Below are positions 8,662 through 18,551 of a stretch of 64,000 nucleotides of DNA, piece after piece; the stretch's first letter is position 1, and each line of letters opens with the position of its first letter. The stretch is taken from positions 310,001-374,000 of the forward strand of contig NZ_CP064654.1 in NCBI RefSeq assembly GCF_015529805.1, in the 5' to 3' direction. Both the position numbers and the translations under genes were made by a program. The DNA comes from Qipengyuania soli. Lineage in GTDB: Bacteria > Pseudomonadota > Alphaproteobacteria > Sphingomonadales > Sphingomonadaceae. Below the pieces are notes generated by a model that was not told the origin of the DNA, searched no databases, and worked only from the letters and a program-made list of their open reading frames with translations.

Positions 8662-10056
8662 GTGGATTTCTACCAAATATCTGGAGAGCAATGGTATTTG
8701 CTCTTCCACAGAGAGCTTCTGCTGTTCACGGCGGCTTTCTTCGCCGTGGGCGTAGTCGACGAGTTTGCGCTCGATCTCAGCTATCTCTGGATGCGCATCA
8801 CGGGGCGGATTTCGACGCCGCACATCAGAACCGAAAGCCTGCCGCAAAGGCTGCTGGCTGGCGACGCGGCAATCTTCATCCCTGCCTGGCAGGAATCGTC
8901 TGTCATCGGCCCGACGATTGCTCACCTGCTGGCGAGCTGGGGGCACGACAATCTCCGGCTCTACGTCGGTTGCTATCGCAATGATCCGCTGACCATCGCT
9001 TCGGTCGTCGCATCGGCTCGAGGCGATAATCGCGTCAGGCTGGTAATCCACGGCGAAGACGGCCCGACCAGCAAGGCCGACTGCCTCAACCGCCTCTACC
9101 GTGCCTTGTGCGATGACGAGGCGCGGTATGGACGCGAGGCGCGCATGGTGGTCCTGCACGACGCCGAGGACATGGTAGACCCGGCGGCACTCGCCTTGCT
9201 CGATCTCTCGCTGTGGCGTGCGGATTTCGTACAATTACCGGTTTTGGCCCTGCCGCAGAGCAATTCGCGCTTCATCGGCAGCCACTATTCCGACGAATTT
9301 GCCGAAGCACATGGCAAGTCGCTGGTCATGCGCGATGCATTGGGAGCCGCAATCCCCGGAGCAGGGGTCGGGTGTGCCGTCGCGAGGAAGATTCTGGCGC
9401 GCATGGGACCAGAGCCCTTTGCACGACAGTCGCTGACGGAGGACTACGAGCTTGGCCTCAAGATCGCCGCGCTGGGCGGCAAGGGCCGTTTCCTGAGGGC
9501 GCGGGCTTCGGATGGTCGCCTCATCGCGACGAGGGCCTTCTTTCCCTCGCGCCTCGATGTCGCGGTGCGGCAGAAAACCCGGTGGATGCACGGTATCGCG
9601 CTGCAAGGGTGGGATCGCCTCGGGTGGCGCGGCACCTGGATAGATCTGTGGATGCAGATGCGTGACAGGCGCGGACCTTTGGCGGCGATACTCCTTGCGT
9701 CTGCTTATGTGCTGATTGCAATCACCGCTGCGGGTTGGCTTGCGTCGGGTCTTGGGCTTGTTGCCCCCTCCGAATATTCGCCGCTCCTAGGATTTCTCCT
9801 CCTCGTCAACGTGCTGGGGCTTGCCGCCCGTTCTCTGTCTCGCGCCGTTTTCACCGCCCGCGAATTTGGGTGGCGACAAGGCTTGCTGGCAATCCCCCGC
9901 GTCGTGGTATCCAATATTATTTCGATCATGGCCGGGCGCCGCGCGCTCGGCGCATATATCAAGACACTTCGCGGTGGCCCGGTAACCTGGGACAAGACGG
10001 ATCACAGCGATCATCCGGCTATGGTGCCCTGGCCCGAACTGGTCCGGGTCGCATGA
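8662..10056 (+). CDS. NfrB-like membrane glycosyltransferase (GT2 type), short form
   Basis: 464 residues from a GTG preceded by a G-rich Shine-Dalgarno. A membrane helix at about 16-36 is followed by a GT2-like catalytic domain starting AIFIPAWQE. Visible motifs are HDAEDM (167-172, DxD-like), TEDYE (259-263, catalytic-base region) and QKTRW (304-308), then two or three C-terminal helices. This matches the family of bacteriophage N4 adsorption protein B, which in E. coli helps make a secreted polysaccharide. The E. coli protein is much longer, with a C-terminal c-di-GMP-binding domain that is absent here. The stop overlaps the next ATG by four bases. Confidence 0.82.
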   Translation: MDFYQISGEQWYLLFHRELLLFTAAFFAVGVVDEFALDLSYLWMRITGRISTPHIRTESLPQRLLAGDAAIFIPAWQESSVIGPTIAHLLASWGHDNLRLYVGCYRNDPLTIASVVASARGDNRVRLVIHGEDGPTSKADCLNRLYRALCDDEARYGREARMVVLHDAEDMVDPAALALLDLSLWRADFVQLPVLALPQSNSRFIGSHYSDEFAEAHGKSLVMRDALGAAIPGAGVGCAVARKILARMGPEPFARQSLTEDYELGLKIAALGGKGRFLRARASDGRLIATRAFFPSRLDVAVRQKTRWMHGIALQGWDRLGWRGTWIDLWMQMRDRRGPLAAILLASAYVLIAITAAGWLASGLGLVAPSEYSPLLGFLLLVNVLGLAARSLSRAVFTAREFGWRQGLLAIPRVVVSNIISIMAGRRALGAYIKTLRGGPVTWDKTDHSDHPAMVPWPELVRVA

Positions 10057-11168
10057 TGGACGTGAAAGAAAGCGGGAGGGGGCAACCTATCCTCTTCCTC
10101 GGCCTTCTGCTCGCCAGCTGGGTGCTGCTGCGGATCGTTACCTGGCAAACACCCTGGATCCCCTTGAATGAGGCGAGAGAGGCGGTTCGCATGATCGCCA
10201 CGGTATCCACCAGCCTGCCGGAAGGGGCGAGTGGTCGATTGGCCGATCCGGTCGATAGCTCACAACGGCTGCCGTCGATTGAGCGGGCTCCAATCACTTC
10301 CCCAGAATGGTCCGCGATGCTGCGGGACGGGTCCGACGATGATGCCTCGGAATACGAGAAACATTTCGTGCCGGGTGCTTATGCGTCCGGCCACAACCTG
10401 CTCTGGTTGTCGGCCATGGCCGGATTGCCCATGCCCCGTGAGGTGAGTGCACTGCTCCAACGCGAGCGCTCCGACAGAGCAACGAACAATTCGCAACCGA
10501 TGTTACCGGGCCAGCAACGATCCGAGCGCCGCTGGCACGCCGATGCGTGGCTATTGCTGAGACAAGGCGCAACGCCCGACGTGGCCCTAGTCGACAGGCC
10601 TTCAAGCTATGGGGGAAGCCAGGCCGGGGCGGTTTTTTCATTCCGGCTTGATCCGGGAAGTCACCGCGAACCGCAAGTCTACGCCCGTGTCACCAAGGCT
10701 TTGGTACGCGACGGCGAAAGCGAATTGGCCTCGGGTCTCGGGTTCCGTCCGCTCCGTTCCCTGCCGATCAAGGCGCACGCAGAGCTTCGCGCGACCCGTC
10801 GCGGAGATGACACCGAAATCAGACCGGCGGCTTTCGTCGCCGGTGGTGTCGATGACGCCCCCCTGCCGCTGGGTCTCGCTGCCAGCGGTTATGCCCAGGC
10901 TGGTGTCGTCGGTGGGCGGTTCGGCACTGCATTCGCCGACGGCGCCTTGCAGGTCACCCGCTCGGGCGAGCGTCAGGTAGATGTGGCTCTTGGGGCGTGG
11001 GGCGGCGCGCAGCGTGGTTCCGCGAGGCTGGATATCGGTCCGTCATTGCAGCTCAATCTCAAGCTTGGTGGTGCGCCCACCACCTTGTCCGCCGACTACA
11101 GGATGCGGGTTGCGGGGGATGCCCAGCCCGGTTCAGGCGCTGCCCTGACGATTATTAGCGGATTCTAA
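10053..11168 (+). CDS. NfrA C-terminal-like outer-membrane protein, partner of the NfrB-like enzyme
   Basis: 371 residues starting within the stop codon of the glycosyltransferase gene (ATGA). A hydrophobic helix at about 12-30 is followed by a Pro/Ser-rich linker and, from about residue 185, a beta-rich domain ending in ISGF, an aromatic terminus typical of outer-membrane barrels. The pattern YAQAGVVGG...FADGAL...GAWGGAQ...LDIGPS fits my memory of the NfrA C-terminal family of sphingomonads. The long TPR region of E. coli NfrA is missing. Coupling to the glycosyltransferase suggests a role in export or display of its glycan; this is inference. Confidence 0.66.
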   Translation: MMDVKESGRGQPILFLGLLLASWVLLRIVTWQTPWIPLNEAREAVRMIATVSTSLPEGASGRLADPVDSSQRLPSIERAPITSPEWSAMLRDGSDDDASEYEKHFVPGAYASGHNLLWLSAMAGLPMPREVSALLQRERSDRATNNSQPMLPGQQRSERRWHADAWLLLRQGATPDVALVDRPSSYGGSQAGAVFSFRLDPGSHREPQVYARVTKALVRDGESELASGLGFRPLRSLPIKAHAELRATRRGDDTEIRPAAFVAGGVDDAPLPLGLAASGYAQAGVVGGRFGTAFADGALQVTRSGERQVDVALGAWGGAQRGSARLDIGPSLQLNLKLGGAPTTLSADYRMRVAGDAQPGSGAALTIISGF

Positions 11169-11215
11169 TAAACGCGGCTCTTCCAACCGGCACGCTGGTG
11201 ACGTAGAGGCCGCTC

Positions 11216-12121
11216 ATGGACGTCTACCTCCCCATCGCGAACATGTCCGTAAATGGACTGTGGATTGTCGCGCTGGGTGGCCTGACCGGTATTCTCTCGG
11301 GACTGTTCGGGGTTGGCGGCGGCTTCCTGACCACACCGCTGCTGATTTTCGTTGGTGTTCCGCCGACGGTCGCAGCCGCATCCGCTTCGACCCAGGTCAC
11401 AGGCGCAAGCGTAACCGGGGTTATTGCCCATAATGCCCGCGGCGGGGTCGACTACCGCATGGGTGCGGTGATGATTGCAGGGGGCGTCATCGGATCCGGC
11501 ATAGGCTCCTTGCTGTTCCGCTTCTTCCGGTCGATCGGCCAGATCGACGTGGTTATCAGCATGCTCTACGTCGTGCTTCTCGGTTCCATCGGAATGCTCA
11601 TGGCCAAGGAATCGATCGAGCTGCTGCGCGGCGGCGGCTCCAAGCAGGTCGCCCGGCGGCGGCATCATCCTTTGGTCGCCAGCCTCCCCATGCGCTGGCG
11701 GTTCTACAAGTCGGGCCTTTACATATCGCCTCTGGCCCCGCTGCTTGTCGGTGTGGTGGTGGGCATCCTCACCATGCTCATGGGTGTCGGCGGCGGGTTC
11801 ATCTTGGTGCCCGCCATGCTCTACATCCTGGGCATGAGCGCCAATGTCGTCGTGGGAACCAGCCTGTTCAACATTCTGTTTGTGACCATGGCGACCACGA
11901 TGATGCACTCGCTGACGACCAAGGCGGTCGACATCGTGCTGGTGTTCCTCCTGCTTGTCGGATCTGTCACGGGGGCCCAGATAGGCTCGCAGATCGCGGT
12001 CAAGGCCAAGCCGGAAATGCTGCGCCTGATCCTTGCTGCGATCGTTCTCGTGATTGCCTTCCGCATGTTCCTGGGCCTGTTCTACAGACCCGACGAAATC
12101 TATACGTTGTCACCGCTATGA
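11216..12121 (+). CDS. TauE/SafE family permease (sulfite/sulfonate exporter-like)
   Basis: 301 residues with about eight membrane spans arranged as two similar halves, each carrying the family glycine motif (GLFGVGGGFLTTP near residue 30 and LMGVGGGFILVP near 190). Members export sulfite, sulfoacetate or related organosulfur anions, but substrates vary. Its stop overlaps the start of the TIGR02186 gene (ATGA), a pairing that is recurrent in alphaproteobacteria, so the two proteins probably act together. Confidence 0.88.
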   Translation: MDVYLPIANMSVNGLWIVALGGLTGILSGLFGVGGGFLTTPLLIFVGVPPTVAAASASTQVTGASVTGVIAHNARGGVDYRMGAVMIAGGVIGSGIGSLLFRFFRSIGQIDVVISMLYVVLLGSIGMLMAKESIELLRGGGSKQVARRRHHPLVASLPMRWRFYKSGLYISPLAPLLVGVVVGILTMLMGVGGGFILVPAMLYILGMSANVVVGTSLFNILFVTMATTMMHSLTTKAVDIVLVFLLLVGSVTGAQIGSQIAVKAKPEMLRLILAAIVLVIAFRMFLGLFYRPDEIYTLSPL

Positions 12122-12870
12122 GGGCGCTGCTTCTTTTCCTCTTCGCATTCGTCCTGATGGGCCAACGTGACCCGATCCTTGTGCCGGAAGTAAGCCAGCA
12201 CGAAATCCAGGTGCGACAGGGCTTCACGGGAACGGAATTGCTCCTGTTTGGTGCGATCCTTGATCCGCGCGGCCTGCAGGCAGGTAACAAGTATGATATC
12301 GTGGTCGTGTTGAAGGGGCCCTCACAGCCCCTGCGCATCCGCGAAAAGGCGCGGTTTGCGGGCGTGTGGGTCAATGCCGACAGCAGCGATTTCCGCTCAG
12401 TCCCCTCGTTCTTCGCTGTATCCTCGTCTCGTCCCATCCAGGACATCGTCGACGAAAAGACGGCTGCCATCTACGAATTCGGCACCCAATACATCCAGCT
12501 GTCGCCCAATGGTGTCATCGACGTCGAACAGCAGTCGCGCTTTGCCTCGGGTCTTGTCGATCTCAAGACGCGCCAGGAACTCTACAAGGAAGATTTCCAG
12601 GGTGTGAAAATCAGTGAGCAGGTCCTTTACCAGGCCCGCATCTCTCTTCCTTCCAGCGTCATAACCGGGACCTATACGGCGGAAACCTTTGCCATAACCG
12701 GTGGGCGCGTAATCGCGTCGGCACAGGCCGACGTCGAAGTTGTGAAAGTCGGATTCGAAAAGCAGGTGACCTACTATTCGCAACAATGGTCACTGATTTA
12801 CGGCCTGTTGGCAGTGGCCCTGTCGGTAACGATGGGCTGGGGAGCCGGCCGCCTCTTCGCGATGATCTGA
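12118..12870 (+). CDS. TIGR02186 family protein, partner of the TauE/SafE permease
   Basis: 250 residues: an N-terminal signal or anchor helix (about 1-17), a beta-rich periplasmic domain from the typical VPEVSQHEIQVRQGFTG to about residue 215, and a C-terminal membrane helix (about 222-245). This is the architecture of the alphaproteobacterial TIGR02186 (putative transmembrane) family, nearly always beside a TauE-like permease. The role is unknown; a periplasmic substrate-handling or accessory subunit is a reasonable inference. The start overlaps the permease stop by four bases. Confidence 0.85.
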   Translation: MRALLLFLFAFVLMGQRDPILVPEVSQHEIQVRQGFTGTELLLFGAILDPRGLQAGNKYDIVVVLKGPSQPLRIREKARFAGVWVNADSSDFRSVPSFFAVSSSRPIQDIVDEKTAAIYEFGTQYIQLSPNGVIDVEQQSRFASGLVDLKTRQELYKEDFQGVKISEQVLYQARISLPSSVITGTYTAETFAITGGRVIASAQADVEVVKVGFEKQVTYYSQQWSLIYGLLAVALSVTMGWGAGRLFAMI

Positions 12871-12971
12871 TACTCCCTCGTCCAACATCGTTGACCGGAT
12901 TTTAACCGCCTTCGGGCAGGTAGGTGCGGCATGCGCGGGCAGTTCGCGCGACTGAGGGGCCGAACCTGACC

Positions 12972-14915
12972 ATGACTGATATGGGCAACCAGAACTTCCG
13001 TACTTTCGATCCATCCAAGGAAGATGGCGCGGAACCGCCCCAGCCGCGCGGAAATTCGCTGCGCGATCGTATCCGTCGTTCGGAACAGGCGGCGGCGCCG
13101 CAGTCCTATGCTTCGCCGTCAGGCTACGTGCACAATCCCGAGCCGGAGCCTGCGCCCGAAGCGCCCCCGGCCTACGAACCGCAGACCCAGCAAAGCTACA
13201 ATCAGCCCGTTGCAGATGTGCCGCCTGCCCCGGTTGCGGAAACACAGCCCGAGCCTGCCCCGATCGAGCAACCCGACGATACGCCAGTCGCGACCAACGA
13301 GGCGGAGGCAATCAGCCAGAACACGCTCGACCCGATCGGCGTCGTACTCGAGATTGCAGGATCGGGTTCGATGATCGCCATCGATCTCCAGCGCCTCAAC
13401 GAATGTGCCGACGACGACGATCCGTCGGTTGCCATGGCGGGGCAGGTCGGTAGCCAGATCAAAATCCGTGTCGGCAATAACTGGCTGCTCGCCAGCGTTC
13501 GAAACCAGCGCCAGGACCGCAAGGCAGGCAGCATCCTCGCCAACATCGACTTCCTCGGCGAGGGTATCGAGGAAAAACTCACCGGCCGCCTCCACGGCTT
13601 CCGCCGTGGTGTGACCCGTTATCCGGTCCCCGGCTCGATGGTCTACGCCGCGAGCACCGCCGACCTCAAGCAGGTCTATGCCAGCGACGGCCGCAGCGCC
13701 GTGACGATCGGCAAGGTCTATCCGACCAAGGACATTCGTGCCGGCATCTACATCGATGCCATGCTGGGCAAGCACTTCGCCCTGCTGGGATCGACCGGTA
13801 CAGGTAAGTCGACCAGTGCAGCGCTAATCCTGCACCGCATTTGCCAGGCTGCGCCCGAAGGGCACATCCTGATGATCGACCCTCACGGCGAATACTCCGC
13901 CGCTTTCCGCCAGACCGGCGTGATCCTCGACGTCTCCAACCTGCAGATGCCGTACTGGATCATGAACTTCGAGGAGCACTGCGAAGTGCTGCTGACCTCG
14001 AACGGCAACGAGCGGCAGGTCGATGCCGACATTCTCGCCAAGTGCCTCCTCAAGGCGCGTCAGAAGAGCCGCCTTGCCGAAAGCATGGGCAAGATCACTG
14101 TCGACAGTCCGATCCCTTACCTGCTCTCCGATCTCTCCAACGAGATCCAGGACCAGATGGGCAAGCTCGACAAGTCGACCACTTCCGCGCCCTACATGCG
14201 GATCAAGAACAAGCTCGACGAGATCAAGGCCGACCCACGCTACCAGTTCATGTTCTCCGGCATGCTGGTGGCGGACACCATGGCCGAGTTCATCGGCAAG
14301 ATCTTCCGCATGCCTTCAAACGGCAAGCCAATCTCGATCATCGACGTGTCGGGCGTGCCCTCGGACATCACCTCGACCGTGGTCGCCGTGCTCAGCCGTC
14401 TCGTCTTCGACTTCGCCATCTGGGGCCGCGAGGAACGCACCAGCCCGATCCTGCTCGTCTGCGAAGAAGCCCACCGCTACGTTCCGAACGAGAAGAATGC
14501 CGATGGCAACTCGGTCGGGAAAATCCTCAGCCGTATCGCCAAGGAAGGCCGTAAGTACGGTATCTCGCTGGGTCTCATCACGCAGCGCCCGTCCGACCTT
14601 GCCGAAGGCGTGCTGTCGCAGTGCGGTACCATCATCTCGATGCGTTTGAACAACGATCGCGACCAGGCCTTCGTGAAGGCCGCCATGCCCGAAGGTGCGC
14701 GCGGCTTCCTCGACAGCATCCCGGCGCTGCGCAACCGCGAGTGCATCATCTGCGGCGAGGGTGTCGCCATTCCGATCCGCGTCGCCTTCGACAATCTCGA
14801 GGAAGCCAAGCGTCCGGCGTCGGAAGACCCCAGCTTCGTCGACCTCTGGAACAAGACCGGCGGCGAAGAGGACATCGTCCAGCGCACCGTGCAGCGCTGG
14901 CGCTCGCAGGGGTAA
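12972..14915 (+). CDS. HerA-like/DUF87 ATPase with a disordered N-terminus
   Basis: 647 residues. The first about 125 are Pro/Glu/Gln-rich and probably disordered. A beta-rich HAS-barrel-like segment follows (about 130-235), then a RecA-type motor with Walker A GSTGTGKST (273-281), Walker B-like ILMIDPHGEY, a second acidic box LLVCEEAHRYVP and a TQRPSDLAEG sensor segment. HerA-type ATPases are hexameric DNA translocases, usually encoded with the nuclease NurA in archaea; no NurA is seen here. The ATG at 12972 is preferred over a GTG at 12924. A stretch of tight hairpins follows the stop. Confidence 0.87.
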   Translation: MTDMGNQNFRTFDPSKEDGAEPPQPRGNSLRDRIRRSEQAAAPQSYASPSGYVHNPEPEPAPEAPPAYEPQTQQSYNQPVADVPPAPVAETQPEPAPIEQPDDTPVATNEAEAISQNTLDPIGVVLEIAGSGSMIAIDLQRLNECADDDDPSVAMAGQVGSQIKIRVGNNWLLASVRNQRQDRKAGSILANIDFLGEGIEEKLTGRLHGFRRGVTRYPVPGSMVYAASTADLKQVYASDGRSAVTIGKVYPTKDIRAGIYIDAMLGKHFALLGSTGTGKSTSAALILHRICQAAPEGHILMIDPHGEYSAAFRQTGVILDVSNLQMPYWIMNFEEHCEVLLTSNGNERQVDADILAKCLLKARQKSRLAESMGKITVDSPIPYLLSDLSNEIQDQMGKLDKSTTSAPYMRIKNKLDEIKADPRYQFMFSGMLVADTMAEFIGKIFRMPSNGKPISIIDVSGVPSDITSTVVAVLSRLVFDFAIWGREERTSPILLVCEEAHRYVPNEKNADGNSVGKILSRIAKEGRKYGISLGLITQRPSDLAEGVLSQCGTIISMRLNNDRDQAFVKAAMPEGARGFLDSIPALRNRECIICGEGVAIPIRVAFDNLEEAKRPASEDPSFVDLWNKTGGEEDIVQRTVQRWRSQG

Positions 14916-15020
14916 AAAAACCGAGCCTATGGCGAGGCAAGGGCGACCGCCCGCCCGCAGCGTGCGCAGCTTGCTGCGCGTCTAGAGAGGACGAACCCGC
15001 GGAGGCGGGTTCGAAAACCC
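14916..15020. other. Intergenic hairpins between convergent ATPase and queE genes
   Basis: Two inverted repeats lie here: gcgcag / ctgcgc around 14965-14982, and a perfect 9-bp pair cgaacccgc / gcgggttcg at 14992-15013 with a four-base loop. Neither has a clear T-run on either strand. They may act as bidirectional transcription ends or be a dispersed extragenic palindrome. Confidence 0.45.
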
Positions 15021-15755
15021 CTACGTCCCCCTTGTATCCCCGAACAGGTGGATATGCAGGCGGTCGCTCATCCGAAAGCCATGCTCGATGCATAGCGGGG
15101 CGAGCCACTTCTCGCGTGCGCGCAGGGTTGCGCTGTCGGTGCCCTCGGGCATCAGGAAGACGTGGTCTGGCCGGAAGCGATAGCGTGTCCGCAGCGCCAC
15201 GACCTCGTCGATGTCCGAAGGTTCGGCGATCACGAACTTGAACCATGCGCGCGGGTCGGTGGCGTAAGCGTCGAGCCGTTCCGGCAGGAGCGCGAGATCG
15301 GCGGGATTTCCGCTGTGCGCCAGCTTCGGGCTGACGTTGAACTGGTCGATGCGGATGTCCAGCGCGGTCGGCGCCTTGGTGGTGCCGTTGGTCTCCACCT
15401 CGACCGTCATATCGGGCAGGAGGTCGAGCAGGCGTGCAAGGGCAGGGGCCTGCAGAAGCGGTTCGCCGCCCGTGATGACGAGGCGTTTCTGACCGAGTGC
15501 CGTGATGCGCGCTGCAACCTCGTCTTCGTCCAGCGTCAGCTGGTTGGCCTTGCGTTTGTAGTCGACGCCATCGCGGTGCGGGCGGTTGTCGCCCTCGAAG
15601 TGCCAGGTGTAGGCCGTGTCGCACCAGACGCAGGCGAGGTTGCAGCGCGAAAGGCGCACGAAGGTGCAGGGCATACCCGCACTTGGTCCTTCGCCCTGCA
15701 CGCTGGCGAAAATCTCCGGCTCGCCGGGAGCCTGCGTGGCGAGGACTAGCGGCAC
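15021..15755 (-). CDS. queE: 7-carboxy-7-deazaguanine synthase (radical SAM)
   Basis: 244 residues from a GTG at 15755, one base past the valS stop. Radical SAM cluster cysteines are Cys38, Cys42 and Cys45 (CxxxCxxC), preceded by the QueE motif SVQGEGPSAG; the SAM-binding ITGGEPLLQ follows. QueE contracts 6-carboxytetrahydropterin to 7-carboxy-7-deazaguanine in the queuosine tRNA pathway. Queue partners (queC/D/F) are not in the window. A longer reading frame extends upstream into valS but lies in another frame of that gene, so it is not used. Confidence 0.93.
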   Translation of the reverse strand: MPLVLATQAPGEPEIFASVQGEGPSAGMPCTFVRLSRCNLACVWCDTAYTWHFEGDNRPHRDGVDYKRKANQLTLDEDEVAARITALGQKRLVITGGEPLLQAPALARLLDLLPDMTVEVETNGTTKAPTALDIRIDQFNVSPKLAHSGNPADLALLPERLDAYATDPRAWFKFVIAEPSDIDEVVALRTRYRFRPDHVFLMPEGTDSATLRAREKWLAPLCIEHGFRMSDRLHIHLFGDTRGT

Positions 15756-15756
15756 A

Positions 15757-18447
15757 TCATCCCAGCCGCGCCAGAGCTGCTTCGAGGCGCGCGACTTCGG
15801 CCGTGTGATGCGCATGGTCGGCGCGCGCCTTGTCGACGGCTTCCGGCGCTGCCCGCTCGACAAAGTTCGCGTTCGAGAGCCGACCTTCGAGCGATTTGGC
15901 TTCCTTGGCCGAAGCAGCGAGCGCCTTGTCGAGCCGAGCCTTTTCCGCTGCGATGTCGATCACGCCTTCGAGCGGGACGATGAAGGCGTCTTCGCCAGCC
16001 GAGACCTGCATGGCTGCACCGGCCGGAGCGTCGGCCATGTGGATCGGCGTCAGTCGGGCGAGCCGTTCGATCGCCGGTCCGCTGGCCTCGATCACGCGCT
16101 GGCCCAGTGCCGAGGGGCTTGCCACATAGGCTTCCAGCTTCGCACCCGGAGCAATCCCGAGTTCGTTCTTGGCGGTGCGCACCGCGCTGGTCAGTGCGAT
16201 TAGCCAGTCGATCTCGGCCTTGGCCTGCGGATCGACACTCGCACCCGGCTCGGGCCACTTCGCGGTGATGAGCGGGTAATGCGCGCGCTCGCCCTGCTTC
16301 GACCAAAGCTCTTCGGTGATGAAGGGCATGAAGGGGTGCAGCATGACGAGGATCTGGTCGAGGACCCATCCGGCGACGGCTTTGGTCTCGTCATCGATAT
16401 TGCCCTTAATGAGTTCGAGATACCAGTCGCAGAAGCGGTCCCACACGAAGTGGTAAATGGTGTTCGCCGCCGCATCGAAGCGCAGGTCGGCCATCGCGCT
16501 TTCGAGCTGGCCTTGCGTCTCGACCACCTCGCCGATGATCCAGCGGTTGACCGCATGGTTTGCCGCAGGGGCGGCGATGGACGTGCTCGCGCCGATGCCG
16601 TTCGACTGGCAGAAACGCGTCGCATTCCAGAGCTTGGTCGCGAAATTGCGATAGCCCTCGATGCGCTTGTCATCCATCTTGATGTCGCGGCCCTGGCTTT
16701 CCATCGCTGCCATGAAGAAGCGCAGCGCATCCGCGCCGTACTGGTCAATGAGGCCTAGTGGATCGACGACGTTGCCCTTGGACTTGGACATCTTCTGCCC
16801 GTCCGCCGCGCGCACGAGACCGTGGAGGTAGAGTCGCGGCCAGGGGTTCTGCCCGGTGTTGTACTGGCCCATCATCATCATGCGGGCATCCCAGAAGAAC
16901 AGGATGTCGAAACCCGAAATGAGCAGGTCGTTGGGGTAGTGCTTTTCGACCAGGTCGGTCTTTTCCGGCCAGCCAAGCGTGGCGAAAGGCCACAGGGCGG
17001 AGGAGAACCAAGTGTCGAGGACGTCTTCGTCGCGAGTCAGCGTAACGCCCGCGCCAGCCTTCGCCTGTGCTTCTTCCTCGGTGAGGGCGACGAAGGGGTT
17101 GCCTTCCTCGTCATACCACGCCGGAATGCGGTGTCCCCACCACAACTGGCGTGAAACGCACCAGGGCTGGATGTTGTCCATCCAGTTGAAGTAGGTCTTT
17201 TCCCAACTCTTGGGGACGATCTCGACTTCGCCACTCTTCACTGCCTCGATGGGCTTCTTCGCGAGCGTTTCGGCATCGACGTACCACTGGTCAGTCAGCC
17301 AGGGTTCGATCACCACGCCGCCGCGGTCGCCGAAGGGCGTTGCAATGGTGCGGGGCTCGGCGTCGAGTTCGATCTCTTCGCCTTGCTTATTCTTCGATTT
17401 GACGGGAACGAGGTAGCCAAACTCCTTCATCCACGAGACCACGATTTCTCTCGCCTCGAAGCGGTCGAGACCAAGATAGACCTCTGGAATCAAGCCGTCA
17501 GCGGTCTGGCAAACTGCCGCCTCTTGATCGAACATGTTGAGCATCTCAGCAGGCTTGAACCCGGCACGTTTGCCGACATCGAAATCGTTGAAGTCGTGAC
17601 CCGGCGTGATCTTCACCGCGCCGCTGCCGAGTTCGGGATCGGCGTGTTCGTCGGCGACGATCGGCACGCGGCGACCGGTGATTGGCAGGACCACGTGCTT
17701 GCCCACGACCGACATGTAACGCTCGTCATCGGGGTGGACCGCAATCGCCATGTCGGCGAGCATGGTTTCGGGACGTGTGGTCGCGACCTCGATATAGTCG
17801 CGCCCGTCGTCCAGCGTGACGCCGTCCGCCAGCGGATAGCGGAAGTGCCAGAAGCCGCCCTTGACCTCATGCGTCTCGACCTCGAGGTCGGAAATCGCGG
17901 TCTTGAGCTTAGGGTCCCAGTTCACCAGCCGCTTGTCGCGGTAGATGAGGCCGTCGTTGTAGAGGTCGACGAAGGTCTTGAGCACGGCATTGCTGAAGTG
18001 CTCGTCCATCGTGAACTGCTCGCGCGACCAGTCCATCGAACAGCCGAGCCGGCGCAGCTGGCGAGTAATGGCGCCGCCGCTCTCCTCCTTCCACTCCCAC
18101 ACCTTGGCCACGAAATCCTCGCGGCTGTAGTTGGTGCGCTTGTCCTGGCGTTCCTCCAGCTGGCGTTCGACCACCATCTGCGTCGCGATGCCGGCATGGT
18201 CGGTCCCGACGACCCACAGCGCATCTTTGCCGCGCAGGCGTTCGTAACGGATCACCACGTCCTGCAGCGTGTTGTCGAGCGCGTGGCCGATATGGAGGCT
18301 GCCGGTGACGTTCGGCGGCGGATTGACGATGGTATAGGGCTCGGCGTCCGGGCGATCGGGCCGGAACAGGCCGTTCTCCTCCCAATGCGCGTACCAGCGC
18401 GCCTCGATTTCCGCAGGGTCGAATGTCTTGGGCAGTTCGGTGCTCAT
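15757..18447 (-). CDS. valS: Valyl-tRNA synthetase
   Basis: 896 residues, class I aminoacyl-tRNA synthetase. The HIGH box is at residues 52-55 ([11 protein letters not shown]) and the KMSKS box in [11 protein letters not shown]. The editing domain lies between them, and a C-terminal coiled coil (about 835-895) typical of ValS closes the protein. It charges tRNA-Val and edits misactivated threonine. The ATG at 18447 is chosen because homology starts there; upstream in-frame codons are not conserved. It diverges from the Mla operon with 104 bases between, and queE follows without a gap. Confidence 0.97.
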   Translation of the reverse strand: MSTELPKTFDPAEIEARWYAHWEENGLFRPDRPDAEPYTIVNPPPNVTGSLHIGHALDNTLQDVVIRYERLRGKDALWVVGTDHAGIATQMVVERQLEERQDKRTNYSREDFVAKVWEWKEESGGAITRQLRRLGCSMDWSREQFTMDEHFSNAVLKTFVDLYNDGLIYRDKRLVNWDPKLKTAISDLEVETHEVKGGFWHFRYPLADGVTLDDGRDYIEVATTRPETMLADMAIAVHPDDERYMSVVGKHVVLPITGRRVPIVADEHADPELGSGAVKITPGHDFNDFDVGKRAGFKPAEMLNMFDQEAAVCQTADGLIPEVYLGLDRFEAREIVVSWMKEFGYLVPVKSKNKQGEEIELDAEPRTIATPFGDRGGVVIEPWLTDQWYVDAETLAKKPIEAVKSGEVEIVPKSWEKTYFNWMDNIQPWCVSRQLWWGHRIPAWYDEEGNPFVALTEEEAQAKAGAGVTLTRDEDVLDTWFSSALWPFATLGWPEKTDLVEKHYPNDLLISGFDILFFWDARMMMMGQYNTGQNPWPRLYLHGLVRAADGQKMSKSKGNVVDPLGLIDQYGADALRFFMAAMESQGRDIKMDDKRIEGYRNFATKLWNATRFCQSNGIGASTSIAAPAANHAVNRWIIGEVVETQGQLESAMADLRFDAAANTIYHFVWDRFCDWYLELIKGNIDDETKAVAGWVLDQILVMLHPFMPFITEELWSKQGERAHYPLITAKWPEPGASVDPQAKAEIDWLIALTSAVRTAKNELGIAPGAKLEAYVASPSALGQRVIEASGPAIERLARLTPIHMADAPAGAAMQVSAGEDAFIVPLEGVIDIAAEKARLDKALAASAKEAKSLEGRLSNANFVERAAPEAVDKARADHAHHTAEVARLEAALARLG

Positions 18448-18551
18448 GGGACGCGCCTTTGCCAGCGCCCATGCTGCGATGCAACGTTGCTGTGGCACTG
18501 GGAGCATAGCCGCTTGTTAAGTGCCGGATTTCCCCGCATACCCGCGCCCGC

